A stretch of 64,000 nt of DNA from Bacillota bacterium (GCA_023391635.1 JAEWAQ010000052.1:186001-250000), one strand, 5' to 3'. Positions 7,933 through 17,618 are shown, numbered from the stretch's first letter. Numbers and translations: made by a program. Notes: a model not told the origin generated them from the letters alone.

Positions 7933-10494
7933 TTACTTTGGCGTTTTGAGCGTATTTTTCTCGATCAGCATTGCGCCGCTCAAGGGGCCCAGCATCAACT
8001 CGAGCTTGCCGTCGCGAACCGAATGCTCGCCGCTGTTCAGCCGGTCTTCGAACACCGTGCCGTCTGCCGCGAACCCGCGGACATCGAGGACCACGGCTTG
8101 CTCGCGGCTGCGATCCTTGTTGACGGCAACGACGGCGCGGCTGTTGTGATCGGCAATCCGCAGCTTGGCTCCGGAAGCATAATTGTACATATATTCGCTT
8201 CTGCCCAGCGCGTCGGCGTCTCCCTGTATCGATCTGCCGAATGCGTACACCGAACTGCCTTCTTCGGCTGACAGCGGAACCACTTCTCCCGTCTTCAACA
8301 CCTGGTAATCGTCCCGGATGCCGGCAATCTTGGCGATGGCTGCCCAGAGCGGGTTGTCAGATCCCGCCTGCTCCCAGTTCATCTGTTTCTTGTTGTCCGG
8401 ATCGCTCTGGCCGGGCGTGCCCGACTCATCGCCGTAATAGATCGTCGGAGAGCCGGGGTAGCCCATTTGCAGAATCGTCGCCAATAGCAGACGCCGCTCT
8501 GCCAATTCGTTGCGCCCGCGAATGAGATCGTCCAGTTGTTCCTTCGTCGCGTAACCCAGCTTGACGAAATCGTCCAGATAAACGACTTCGCTCACGCCGC
8601 TGCTGATATCGAGCTCCATCGCGACCCAATCGCGCACGCCCGGATATAGCGGACGATTGCGCTCCAAGTAGCCGAATACCGTCAAAATCCGGGGAACGTC
8701 ATGATTGCCCAATGCATTGATCAGCGCGAACGACGTCTCCTTCGGATATTTCTCATAGAAAGTCATCAGTTCCCGGTTCAGCTCGGCTGCACCGATCGGC
8801 GTCCAGTGCTCCATCGCTCTCGATCCGCCGAAGTCGTAGCGGGAATCGTACGGCTCGTCGAGCATGAATGAGATCGCTGCGCCGCGGAACAAGTAATTTT
8901 GCGTGGAATCGAACGTGCCATTGATGAAATCGGCGGTAGAGTCTTCCCAGTTCTCGGCGATCATGACCGGTTCTCCGTTCGGCCATTCCGGCTTACCGCT
9001 ACCTTTGGATGCGTCGCGGAAGGCGTTCCAGAAGTCGATGTTGATCTGCGGCGATACGTCCAGCCTCCATCCGCTTGAGCCGTTCGCGATCCACTTCTTC
9101 GCCACGGAATCGGGCGCGTTGATAATGAGATCCGCGAAGCTCCGCAAATTCAGGTGGCTGTCGTCCGGCGCGCGAAGCTGCACGAAGTTCGGAATGCCTT
9201 CCCAGGAATCGTACGAACCGTCGTCATGGACGGTGACCCAGTCGTCGTATGGCGAGACGATCTCCTTCTTGCCCGACAAATACGGTTCATAGAACGCTTT
9301 GCCGCGGAATGTTTCGGGAAACGTCTTCCCAAAGTACGGATTGCCGAACCAATCGTCGTAATATTGCTTCGCCGCCTCGTTGCCGTCCCGCACCCCTCTG
9401 AGCACCCATGCTTCGTATGCACCCAAATCATCGCCGTATTTTTTGCCGTAATGGTTGAAATACTTGCTGTCGTTGCTGACATGATTGAACGAGCCGTCCA
9501 GAATGAGGAACATGCCGCGCGACCTGGCTTCCGCCGCCAGTCGCTTGAAATCTTCCTCCGTTCCGAAGCGGGGATCGATAAGGTCGTAATCCGCCGTATC
9601 GTATTTGTGAGAGCTGATCGAATAGAAAATCGGGTTCAAATAAATCGTCTTGACGCCGAGAGATTGCAAGTAATCCAGCTTCTGCTCGATCCCTTTCAAG
9701 TCGCCGCCGTACGTCTCGTTGAACCAATTGACGTCCCAACCCCAAGCTTTGGACAGCCGGTCGTATTCCTCTCCATTGATCGAGCTGTAGCGCGAATCCT
9801 CGAACTGATCGTATGCATTCCACGCCGGATGCTGAAGCTCAGCGTCCGCATAGAAGAAAGGTACGGCGTAATCGTTCGACAGGTCCCCGTTGTTGAATCG
9901 ATCGGGAAAAATCTGGTACGTGATCGACAGCTTCAGCCAATCAGGCGTCCGGTAGCCTTGCTTATAGGAAGTCAGCGTATATTTGTAGCCCAGCACCTCA
10001 ACGTCGTAAGCTTCTCCCGGGCCGGAGGCGGAGGAGTAAAATACGCTCTCGTCTCCGCGCTCCGCCAGAAAGGCATATTGGAATTCGCCGATTTCCGCTG
10101 GCGTATATTTCGCTTCGTAATAATCGTAATCGGCATCCGAAGAAGCTTTCGCTATCGGAATCGACTGTCCGTCCATCAGCAGCGACACGCGGTCTGCGTC
10201 ATCCTTGGCCGTTCGGAACGCAAGCGTAACCTCTGTGCCCTGTTCAATGGCGCCAAAAGGTTTGCGATACCGCTCATCCCAACTGTCGTGCAGAAGCGCG
10301 TCTCGATTGATGGGACCTGCTGCCGCACGCGTGGCCGTCGGCGCAGCAACGGCGCTGGCGGCTGGCGGCTGGGCCGCGTCCTTGCCGCCTCCCATGTTCG
10401 CCGCCCAAACGATAATCGCCGCCAGCACGATAATCGCCGCAACTGCTGTTGCCCTATGGGCGCGCTTGTCCCGCAACAGGTTGCGGCCGCTCAA
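7933..10494 (-). CDS. Membrane-anchored GH13 alpha-amylase / neopullulanase-like enzyme
   Basis: This 853-residue glycoside hydrolase has an uncleaved-looking hydrophobic segment at about residues 16-34, then an Ala/Pro linker, so it is probably anchored outside the membrane. A beta-sandwich region (about 60-160) resembling the N-terminal domain of neopullulanases precedes the GH13 barrel. Catalytic blocks are visible: GWRLDVSPQ (nucleophile Asp), MIAENWED (acid/base Glu) and LGNHDVPRIL (third Asp). A beta domain ends the protein. The start is TTG at 10494, overlapping the stop of the lyxose isomerase gene by four bases (TTGA), with GAAGGGA upstream. It is the last gene of the long 33194-7933 run. 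Likely substrates are alpha-glucans or maltooligosaccharides. Confidence 0.85.
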   Translation of the reverse strand: MSGRNLLRDKRAHRATAVAAIIVLAAIIVWAANMGGGKDAAQPPAASAVAAPTATRAAAGPINRDALLHDSWDERYRKPFGAIEQGTEVTLAFRTAKDDADRVSLLMDGQSIPIAKASSDADYDYYEAKYTPAEIGEFQYAFLAERGDESVFYSSASGPGEAYDVEVLGYKYTLTSYKQGYRTPDWLKLSITYQIFPDRFNNGDLSNDYAVPFFYADAELQHPAWNAYDQFEDSRYSSINGEEYDRLSKAWGWDVNWFNETYGGDLKGIEQKLDYLQSLGVKTIYLNPIFYSISSHKYDTADYDLIDPRFGTEEDFKRLAAEARSRGMFLILDGSFNHVSNDSKYFNHYGKKYGDDLGAYEAWVLRGVRDGNEAAKQYYDDWFGNPYFGKTFPETFRGKAFYEPYLSGKKEIVSPYDDWVTVHDDGSYDSWEGIPNFVQLRAPDDSHLNLRSFADLIINAPDSVAKKWIANGSSGWRLDVSPQINIDFWNAFRDASKGSGKPEWPNGEPVMIAENWEDSTADFINGTFDSTQNYLFRGAAISFMLDEPYDSRYDFGGSRAMEHWTPIGAAELNRELMTFYEKYPKETSFALINALGNHDVPRILTVFGYLERNRPLYPGVRDWVAMELDISSGVSEVVYLDDFVKLGYATKEQLDDLIRGRNELAERRLLLATILQMGYPGSPTIYYGDESGTPGQSDPDNKKQMNWEQAGSDNPLWAAIAKIAGIRDDYQVLKTGEVVPLSAEEGSSVYAFGRSIQGDADALGRSEYMYNYASGAKLRIADHNSRAVVAVNKDRSREQAVVLDVRGFAADGTVFEDRLNSGEHSVRDGKLELMLGPLSGAMLIEKNTLKTPK

Positions 10495-11036
10495 AGGCCC
10501 GCATCCCTTCTGATCCTGGGATCGGTGAAGATGTCGGACTCATCGCGGCTCGTGCTGGAAAATTCGGACACGACGGCGCCATCGTCGCCCGCCTGGAACC
10601 AGTGCAGCGTATTCGGCGGAATCGTGTATTGCTCGCCGGGTCGAAGCTCGATTTCATGGAAAACGGTATAGTAATCCTCGCTCCCGGAGGGCGGCTTGGC
10701 TTGCGGATTCAACGCCGGCGAACCCTCGACATACAGGAATACGCGGCCCGAGCGGCAGCGGAACGTTTCCTGTTTGCCCGGATTGTCCGATCCGAGCGGC
10801 GGATGCTTGTGTTCCGGACACGTCTGGCGAGGCAGCAGCACCAAATCTTTGGCGCAATAGCGATCCGTATTCACATAAGTGATGAGCTGCAGACCGCTAA
10901 GTTGCAATTCCCCCAGGCCCATATCCGCGACCTCTACCAGCGGCTTCTCTTGCTCCGTAAGCACGATGCCGACTTGCGCCAGCATCTCGATCGTTCGGCG
11001 TTTGGCTTCCTCCCGGGTGATCGGCGTTGTCGTCAT
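10491..11036 (-). CDS. D-lyxose isomerase family protein
   Basis: This 181-residue cupin-fold protein matches D-lyxose ketol-isomerase, which interconverts D-lyxose and D-xylulose (and often D-mannose and D-fructose). Metal ligands expected in the family appear as H76 and H78 (PEHKHPP), E90 (KQETF) and H145 (TLHWFQAG), with spacing close to the E. coli enzyme. The start is uncertain. ATG at 11036 lies about 11 bases after AGAAGGGA, while a GTG at 11045 would overlap the upstream stop codon (GTGA). It sits between a nucleoside hydrolase and a GH13 enzyme, so it may handle the free pentose or hexose those enzymes release. Confidence 0.82.
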   Translation of the reverse strand: MTTTPITREEAKRRTIEMLAQVGIVLTEQEKPLVEVADMGLGELQLSGLQLITYVNTDRYCAKDLVLLPRQTCPEHKHPPLGSDNPGKQETFRCRSGRVFLYVEGSPALNPQAKPPSGSEDYYTVFHEIELRPGEQYTIPPNTLHWFQAGDDGAVVSEFSSTSRDESDIFTDPRIRRDAGL

Positions 11037-11041
11037 CTTGT

Positions 11042-12016
11042 TCACCATCCCTTCTGGCATAATCGGCCGAACAGCAAATCCAGAAATCGCCCGGCATCCA
11101 CATCCAGGCAGACGTCCACCGTTCCTTGGGGATCGGGGAATGCCGCCGTCCGGCCCGTGCCTTCGCGATGATCGTATTCCACTTGTACGCGCATTCGGCG
11201 CGTCGTCGCCAGCGTGCGATCGATCGCCAGTGCCAAGGCCAACGGGTCATGCATGGGCGTGCAATCTGCGCCGATGCGCCGCAGCCAGCGTTCGATCACG
11301 TCGGCGAGCGCCGCGTTGACCGGCTTGCCGGAGCCGATAAGCCAGGCGCATTCCTGGCGGCCAATCGTCGCTTTGCGGGTCACGTCAAGTCCGACCATGA
11401 CGATCGGCGCGCCGGAGGCGAAGACGACGGACGCCGCTTCCGGATCGCACTTGATGTTGTGCTCGACTGCCGGCAGCTCCGCTCCGCCTGACCCCAGCCG
11501 GGTGACGCCGCCCATCAGTATGATTTCCTTGACGCGGGCGGCAATGCGCGGCTCGACAATGATCGCCGCCGCCATATTCGTCAGCGGGCCGATGCAAATC
11601 ATCGTGATCTGTCCTGGCTCGTTCATGATCGTGCGAATGATGAAATCAACGGCGCGGCCTGCGTCTTCCGGCTGTTCTCCGCCGTCCAGCATATCTCCGC
11701 CAGCATCGGCGCCATCGCCGGCTTCCCGCTCGCCGCCCTCCATCGTATCCGCCGCGCTCGTCCAGCTGACGTCGCGGTTGCGCAGCAGCGTTTGCGACAA
11801 GCCGTTGTAAATCGGATACCGGCGGCCGCCGGATCGCTCGAACAACCGGGAGACCCTGCGAGCGTGATACTCGACATCCGAATATACCGTGGTGATGCCT
11901 TCGATCGTCAATTCGGGAGAGGCGAGCGCCAAGGCGATTGCCGTCGCGTCATCGGGATCGCCGCCGATGTCCGTATCGATGATTATCCTTGTTTGCCCGA
12001 TATTGGCGTCCTTCAT
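11042..12016 (-). CDS. Nucleoside hydrolase family protein (copy 2)
   Basis: This 324-residue paralogue of the protein at 2471-3400 carries the more canonical calcium motif DTDIGGDPDDATAIALA, where copy 1 has DTDIATDVDDAMAL. Shared blocks include GPLTNMAAAII, ILMGGVTRL, GAELPAVEHNI, DPEAASVVF, GAPIVMVGLDVT and MHDPLA. An extra acidic, Gly/Glu/Asp-rich insertion of about 35 residues follows the DVSWTSAADTMEGG stretch. The ATG at 12016 follows GGGGGAG. It lies between the GH42-like gene and the lyxose isomerase gene. Its presence in the same regulon as copy 1 argues for two related N-glycosides or two steps rather than simple nucleoside salvage; this is inference. Confidence 0.85.
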   Translation of the reverse strand: MKDANIGQTRIIIDTDIGGDPDDATAIALALASPELTIEGITTVYSDVEYHARRVSRLFERSGGRRYPIYNGLSQTLLRNRDVSWTSAADTMEGGEREAGDGADAGGDMLDGGEQPEDAGRAVDFIIRTIMNEPGQITMICIGPLTNMAAAIIVEPRIAARVKEIILMGGVTRLGSGGAELPAVEHNIKCDPEAASVVFASGAPIVMVGLDVTRKATIGRQECAWLIGSGKPVNAALADVIERWLRRIGADCTPMHDPLALALAIDRTLATTRRMRVQVEYDHREGTGRTAAFPDPQGTVDVCLDVDAGRFLDLLFGRLCQKGW

Positions 12017-12050
12017 GGCCGCTCCCCCTTCCGTTCCTCGACTGCATCGC

Positions 12051-14204
12051 TTACGCGTTCTCCAGGCTGCACTCGACCAACGCATACAACGGCAGCGACG
12101 GAATCGTTACCGTCAAGTATCCATCCGCATACCGCCAGTCGGCGGAGATCGACTCCCCATTCAGCGTGTGGACGGCAACGCCGGACACTGGACGTTCGCA
12201 TCTCACGCGGAATGCCGCTCTTTCGACCGGAATGACCCGATCCTTGTCGCGGTTGAACTGGTAATTGACGATATGCACCGCCAAGCCGCCATTAGCCAGC
12301 AGATGCGGGTGCAAGCCGATGTCCGGCCGCCCTTCGACTTCAATCTGGAATTTCCGATCCGGCAGCGCGTGACGGATGGAGGTGATGAAGCCATACAGCT
12401 TCTCGGCCGGATCGCATTGTACCGTGCCCGGATGCGCGAGGATACGGGCCGCTAGCTCGGCATCTCCCATCTCATCGGCCAATCGCCCGTACACAACGAC
12501 TTTGCCGCCGTCCGCCAGGTAGGAAAGTACCGTCAGCAGTTGTTCTTTTGTCATTTTGTTGTTGTCCGGCAGCACTAGACACTTGTACCGGCGCAGGCTG
12601 GCCAGCGAGAATTCGTCCCGGAAAAGATCGCCGTCGGAAGAGATCAAGACGTCGAACGGCACATGCTGCTTGCTCATTGCCTTGATGATGTCCCAGAACG
12701 GCATGACAACGTCCTTGTTCATCGTCGGGGACAGCATCGTCGCCTGATTCGGATCGTTCTCCACGGCGTCGTTCTCGCGGTAATAATAGCTTGGATAGCT
12801 GTAATTCACGACGATTTCCGCCCCGGACACGTTCGAGATCAGATGATCCTTCGCTTTGAGGAACTTCTGGACGGCCATCGTCGGTTCCTTCGGCGCGTAG
12901 AACGCGTCGCGGATCGTATTGCCCATCCAGCCGCCGTATGGAACGGACAGGTTGCAGCCGAACGTCGTCGCCTCCAGCAGCATGAGCTGGAATTGCTCAG
13001 CCATTTTTCCGGCCCTCAAATTCTCAAGCAGTTCGGGCACGATGCCGCCGTAAGGGTTCTCCACGACGGTCATCGGCTTGCCGTTCGCAAACCCGTTGGC
13101 GTAGCGGTACCAGTACGCTTGGCGGTACAACGTGTTGCGCATTTCGGTCGCGATGATGTCCACTTCCGGCTGCAGCGGCATGTATTGGTGCATCACGTGG
13201 AAGAAGTTGCCCGATACGAGCACTTCCCGGCCCTTGGAGCGCCCATAGGCACGGACGTAATCGGTCAGTTCCTTGAAATAGCCGGTCATGATTTTCATCT
13301 GGAACTGAAAATATTCCGTAAAGAACGGCGTCTCGGACGCTTTGCCCGGGAATTCCGCGCCTTGCGCCTTCAAATAATCGCCGTAATGGAACGTATCCAA
13401 GTCCATTCGCTGCAAGGCGTCCGGAAGATTGGCGCGAAGCTGCCGATCCTTCAAATAGGTGTTGAACTGTTTCATGCAATCCTTGCAGAAGCAGCCGCCA
13501 TATCCGATCGCCGTAATCGGCAGTTCGCATTCGTCGAGATGAACGCCGTGCACGCCCGCGTCGATCTGGATTTCGATAATCTTCTTGAGATAAGCGCGCC
13601 AAACCGGGTTGTTGCGGCACATCTGGTAGCAAATCTGCTCGTGGCCGACCACTTCCACCCATGCGGCGTGAACGGCGGTTCCATCCAGTTTGCGAGCCGC
13701 GCATTCTTCCCACAGATCGGTCACTTGCTCGCCGTTGCTGTTTACCAATCCGTCCGGAAAATAATCGCCGAACGTCTTAGGGAACAGCTTCGGATACTTG
13801 TCCTGGCTGAACTCGCGCAGGCCATACCACACCTTCTTGCCTTCGCCGCGCATAATATTGAGCCCGAGCAGTTTCGTCTCGTCCTCGCTGATTTCAGCCG
13901 GAAACTCCCAGCCCTGTACCTCGAACACGACGCCGAACACTTTAATGCCATGCTTGCCGCACTCGCGGATGAACTCGCGATCGTTCATGTAACCGTACAT
14001 CCGCAGCCGCGGCGATACTTCTCCGAATGCCTCTTCCTCCAAGTAAGGCAGCGAAACGACGCCGCCCCCGAGCGCCGACCAAACGAGCAGCGTCGCCTCA
14101 TAGTCGACCAGGTCCTGCACCATCTGCGTTCTGCGCATCGGCAGGCTGGGGTGATAGCAATGCTCGTCTCGATACCAACCGTCAAAATAGATGCCGCGTT
14201 CCAT
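12051..14204 (-). CDS. Uncharacterised GH42-like (clan A) glycosidase-fold protein
   Basis: This protein of about 717 residues has a TIM-barrel-like N-terminal half, a middle domain resembling the beta-galactosidase trimerisation domain (FLKAKDHLISNVSGAEIVVN through GGKVVVYGRLADE) and a C-terminal beta-sandwich. The segment GVHLDECELP followed by GGCFCKDCMKQFNTYL recalls the zinc-cysteine loop of GH42 enzymes (compare YCDRCRTAFQNWL in the GH42 gene at 47012). Overall similarity to GH42 looks remote and the usual catalytic NE pair was not found. There is no signal peptide, so it is cytoplasmic. The start is uncertain: ATG 14204 has GAAGGG 12 bases upstream, while ATG 14216 is directly adjacent to it. 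Confidence 0.65.
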   Translation of the reverse strand: MERGIYFDGWYRDEHCYHPSLPMRRTQMVQDLVDYEATLLVWSALGGGVVSLPYLEEEAFGEVSPRLRMYGYMNDREFIRECGKHGIKVFGVVFEVQGWEFPAEISEDETKLLGLNIMRGEGKKVWYGLREFSQDKYPKLFPKTFGDYFPDGLVNSNGEQVTDLWEECAARKLDGTAVHAAWVEVVGHEQICYQMCRNNPVWRAYLKKIIEIQIDAGVHGVHLDECELPITAIGYGGCFCKDCMKQFNTYLKDRQLRANLPDALQRMDLDTFHYGDYLKAQGAEFPGKASETPFFTEYFQFQMKIMTGYFKELTDYVRAYGRSKGREVLVSGNFFHVMHQYMPLQPEVDIIATEMRNTLYRQAYWYRYANGFANGKPMTVVENPYGGIVPELLENLRAGKMAEQFQLMLLEATTFGCNLSVPYGGWMGNTIRDAFYAPKEPTMAVQKFLKAKDHLISNVSGAEIVVNYSYPSYYYRENDAVENDPNQATMLSPTMNKDVVMPFWDIIKAMSKQHVPFDVLISSDGDLFRDEFSLASLRRYKCLVLPDNNKMTKEQLLTVLSYLADGGKVVVYGRLADEMGDAELAARILAHPGTVQCDPAEKLYGFITSIRHALPDRKFQIEVEGRPDIGLHPHLLANGGLAVHIVNYQFNRDKDRVIPVERAAFRVRCERPVSGVAVHTLNGESISADWRYADGYLTVTIPSLPLYALVECSLENA

Positions 14205-14260
14205 GTTGAATGCCATCCCTTCTTGAGGAACATTTTGTAAAATGGCCGTGATAATTCGGT

Positions 14261-15412
14261 TTACCGGGAAAACCGTTCAATCGAAAACATGCGAATATCG
14301 AATAAAGGCGTCTCTCCCGACGCCAGCGCGGACAAGATCTCACCGACAGCGCTGGCGAACTTGAAGCCGTGTCCCGAAAATCCGACGCCGATCGCGATGT
14401 GCGGAAACGCCGGGTGCCGATCGATGATGAAATGTTCGTCCGGCGTCATCGTGTACGTGCAAGCGGAGCCTTTGACCGGAATTGCTTCCGCCCGCGGCAT
14501 ATATTGCCGCACGTACCCGCTCACGTCTTCGCCGTCCTCGGGATCTGCGCCGAACGGCAGCAGCGGACCGTCGGGAGGAACCGGACGCGGATCGCCGTCG
14601 TGCCGCCCGACCTTGATGCCGGAACCGTTCATATCGGGAAAACCGTAAAAGACGCCTTCGGGCAAGTCGAACAGAAAAGCGGGAAACCTCTCTGCATCGT
14701 AATCTCCGCCGCTTGCCCGGAACCATGCGACCGTCTTGCGGACCGGCGTCAGCGGCGGCGCAAGCCCGATGCTCCGCAGGAGCGGTCCGGCGAGCTTGCC
14801 GGCGGTCAGCACCAATGCGTTCGCCCGGTAAGCGATACGTCCGGCTTCGCCTTCGACCGTTACGGTGACGCCTTCGGCATCCGGCAGGATGGCCGTCACC
14901 GGCGCGTTCGTCACGATCGTGGCGCCGCGCGCCTCAGCCGCTTCGCGGCAGGCCTCGATGCAGGCTTCGCATAGGAGTACGCCGCTATCCGCCTCGTAGC
15001 AACCGATATGCGACTCGGGCAGCGAGAGGGCCGGCCAGCGCCGACGGATTTCCGCGCGGTCGATAAGCTCGGTCGGCAGCCCGTGCTCCGCCGCGCTCTG
15101 CCGCATCTCCTCGATCATCCGCGATCCCGGCTCGCCGGCCTGCAGGAATCCGGTCTGTACGAACAACTGCCGCCCGGTCTCCCGTTCCAGCTCGCCCCAC
15201 AACGATTGGGCGCGCAGCGCCATCGGCGTATACGCCCGCCCTTCGCCGTAAGCATGGCGGATGATGCGCGTGTCCCCATGATGGGACCCATGGCTGTGCG
15301 GCGGTTCGTGCGCGTCGATCAGCAGCGTGCGCTTGCCCTTCGCCGCCAGATGATACCCGGCCGACATGCCCATCGCGCCCGCACCGGCCACAATGACGTC
15401 ATAATGCTCCAC
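14261..15412 (-). CDS. SolA-type FAD-dependent amine oxidase (sarcosine / N-methyltryptophan oxidase family)
   Basis: This 383-residue flavoenzyme begins with the FAD-binding VIVAGAGAMGMSAGYHLA. Near residue 325 it has SACTYTMTPDEHFIIDRHP, the block that in monomeric sarcosine oxidase carries the cysteine covalently bound to FAD. The C-terminal GVGFSGHGFKFAS is also typical. Such enzymes oxidise secondary amines (N-methyl amino acids, and in related branches fructosyl-amino acids), giving an imine and hydrogen peroxide. The GTG start follows GGAGGGAGGAGG. Inside a sugar operon it suggests that the substrate carries an N-linked or N-methyl group. That link is inference. Confidence 0.83.
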   Translation of the reverse strand: MEHYDVIVAGAGAMGMSAGYHLAAKGKRTLLIDAHEPPHSHGSHHGDTRIIRHAYGEGRAYTPMALRAQSLWGELERETGRQLFVQTGFLQAGEPGSRMIEEMRQSAAEHGLPTELIDRAEIRRRWPALSLPESHIGCYEADSGVLLCEACIEACREAAEARGATIVTNAPVTAILPDAEGVTVTVEGEAGRIAYRANALVLTAGKLAGPLLRSIGLAPPLTPVRKTVAWFRASGGDYDAERFPAFLFDLPEGVFYGFPDMNGSGIKVGRHDGDPRPVPPDGPLLPFGADPEDGEDVSGYVRQYMPRAEAIPVKGSACTYTMTPDEHFIIDRHPAFPHIAIGVGFSGHGFKFASAVGEILSALASGETPLFDIRMFSIERFSR

Positions 15413-15434
15413 GGTGCCTCCTCCCTCCTATGGG

Positions 15435-17618
15435 CTACAGCACCCAGACCGCGCTGCCAAATCCGCCCAATGCGACGCTGCCAAATCCGCCCAATGCGAC
15501 GCTGCCGGCCGCATCGGCCACGGCAGCGCCGTAAACCAGCCGGGCTCCGTTGACCCATCCGGCTTCGGCCCCTGCAAAAGTTGCCGTCTCGCCCGACAGA
15601 TTGATCGCCGCAAGCCGGTCTCCATCCCGACTCCGGCGGTAGAACGCGACAACGGATGTTCCGGTGTACGCGTATTCCGTCTCGTAATCGTTGCCCAAGT
15701 ACATTTTCCGCATCGCGAACAGTTCCTTGAAGAACGCCCGCAAATCAGGACCATCCCCGCCGTAAATCGAAGCATCCTCGTCGCCCTGGTACAGCATCGG
15801 CATTCCATCGATGCAGCTCAACAGCACCCACAGCGCTTTCGCCCGTTCGACACCGTACCACTCGGTTGCCCTCGCTTTGTTCCACACCCAGGTGACGGTA
15901 TCGTGATTGCCAAGAAAACGCAGTTTGACGTAACCGGGAACCGTGCTGAGCAGCTCCGTTTCGAGCCAGCGGGTCAACTCGAAGGCGAATTGCTCCGGCG
16001 TCAGCCCCGCATTCTCCATCTCGTACAAGGTCCGGTAAAGCGCCATATCGTAGAATACATCGGTTACCGGCGCATAAGCGGGAACGGGATTGAAGTTTTC
16101 CGGCGTCACCAGCGGCTTCTTGCCGCTCTCCGCAAAGCCGTCCCGAATCGCCTTGGAGATCAGGATGCCGCCCTTCAGGTTCGAGTTGCTGGGACGATGA
16201 TCCCCGTAGGGACGCCAGTTCGTCAACCCGCCCATGGCGCAATCGATTCTCGCTCCATCCACGCCGAACCGGTCCGCATGATCCTTCACCAGATCCTTGG
16301 TATACTGCAAATATTCCGGGTTCGTCATATCGAAGGACAGGCAGTTCCATTCGATCTGCGGCTCGCCGTCCCTCCGCAGCGATGCCCAATGCCGGTGCGA
16401 CACGCCGAGCGGATCTTCCGGCTCCGGTCCGTGCGGCACATAATCGAACAACAGGGTCATGCCCAATTCGTGAATGCGGCGGCTGAACGTCCGCACCGCC
16501 TCGTCCCCGCCATAACGCGCATCCACGATCCGTTGATCGGTCGGATGGTACACGCCGCGGTCCAAATGCTCGAATATCGGCAGCACCCAGACGTGATCGA
16601 TCCCGATGTCCCGCAATCCGTCCAATTCCTGCGCGTATTCCGCCATGTCGCGGCGCAGCGGAAAACCCGAATCCATCGTCCCGTGCGGGTGGCAGGAATA
16701 CAGCACACCGTCCCGATGGCCGTCCGAGGGCGGCACCCAGCCTTTGTCGGCATACAATTGCCGAATCGCCGCGAATGCCGCCCGATTCTCGCCTTCAGCG
16801 GCGTCTCCTGCTCCAACCTGCAAGTACAGAACGCCGCAAGTCAGCGATTCTCCCGGCTTCAGATCGGCCTCGACCGCCGCTACATTCGCCAGATGCAGAC
16901 GATCGCCCTTCCGGTAAACGCCGGTTCCCCATTTCTCATCCTCGTCGACGAAGATCAGATTCGTACGGCTGTCGCCCTGCCGAAGCCGGATGACGGGATT
17001 GACAAGCCCGGTCTCCACCGCTTCGGCTTCCGCCAGTTCGGAAGCTTGGAACACCGGATACGGAACATTGCCGGGAAAATCAAATTCAACCTTGTCCCCG
17101 ACAAGCGGCACGTCAACGATAAACGCAACGCCATTAATGTGGCTCTCCGGCCTGTTCTCGCCGCTCTCCGCTCGCTGCGCCAGACCGCTTCCGTTCCCGT
17201 TCCCGCTGCCGCTGCCATTTCCGTTGCCGCTTCCATTCCTGAACTCCGCTTCCACAGCGACGGTCTCGCCTTCAATACGATAACGGACGGCAAGCGCAAT
17301 GCCCGCCAATTGATAGCGTGCCTCCAGAACGCTGCTGGTCTCTTCAAAACCGGCAAAATGCCAGGCCTCTTCAGCGCCCGTCCCCGGAACGATTCGGGGG
17401 AGCTCCCACGTGTTCGCTCCTTCGAAGGAGTGGTAAGCCAGGCAGCCCGCCATATATCGGCCGTCACAGCCGATATCCATGGTCAAGCTCCCGACCCAGG
17501 CCTGTTTTGTCCCGTTTTGAACGGACAGCAGATGGCCGGTTGCCGCATCGAACGCGCAGACGATCGCACCTCGCCCGAATGTGCGAATACCGCTTGATGG
17601 TCCTGAATGTGTACGCAT
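15435..17618 (-). CDS. GH13-like alpha-amylase family enzyme with N-terminal sandwich domain
   Basis: This protein of about 727 residues has a long N-terminal beta-rich region (1-330) and a GH13-type barrel. Catalytic blocks are present: GVDGARIDCAMG (nucleophile), VTPENFNP (acid/base) and LGNHDTVTWVW (third Asp). It has no signal peptide, so it probably works on imported oligosaccharides. Two low-complexity oddities stand out: a Gly/Ser/Asn-rich insert (bases 17186-17239) and an exact 24-base tandem duplication near the C terminus (15456-15503). AAGGAGG lies 4 bases before ATG 17624 and 10 before ATG 17618; I prefer the latter. It is flanked by the PhyH and SolA-type genes. Confidence 0.8.
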   Translation of the reverse strand: MRTHSGPSSGIRTFGRGAIVCAFDAATGHLLSVQNGTKQAWVGSLTMDIGCDGRYMAGCLAYHSFEGANTWELPRIVPGTGAEEAWHFAGFEETSSVLEARYQLAGIALAVRYRIEGETVAVEAEFRNGSGNGNGSGSGNGNGSGLAQRAESGENRPESHINGVAFIVDVPLVGDKVEFDFPGNVPYPVFQASELAEAEAVETGLVNPVIRLRQGDSRTNLIFVDEDEKWGTGVYRKGDRLHLANVAAVEADLKPGESLTCGVLYLQVGAGDAAEGENRAAFAAIRQLYADKGWVPPSDGHRDGVLYSCHPHGTMDSGFPLRRDMAEYAQELDGLRDIGIDHVWVLPIFEHLDRGVYHPTDQRIVDARYGGDEAVRTFSRRIHELGMTLLFDYVPHGPEPEDPLGVSHRHWASLRRDGEPQIEWNCLSFDMTNPEYLQYTKDLVKDHADRFGVDGARIDCAMGGLTNWRPYGDHRPSNSNLKGGILISKAIRDGFAESGKKPLVTPENFNPVPAYAPVTDVFYDMALYRTLYEMENAGLTPEQFAFELTRWLETELLSTVPGYVKLRFLGNHDTVTWVWNKARATEWYGVERAKALWVLLSCIDGMPMLYQGDEDASIYGGDGPDLRAFFKELFAMRKMYLGNDYETEYAYTGTSVVAFYRRSRDGDRLAAINLSGETATFAGAEAGWVNGARLVYGAAVADAAGSVALGGFGSVALGGFGSAVWVL
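15456..15503. repeat. 24-base exact tandem duplication inside the GH13-like gene
   Basis: The unit gctgccaaatccgcccaatg plus cgac appears twice in a row with no mismatch, encoding a duplicated GSVALGGF. A third partial start (GCTGCC) follows. Perfect identity suggests a recent slippage event; the reading frame is kept. Confidence 0.8.
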
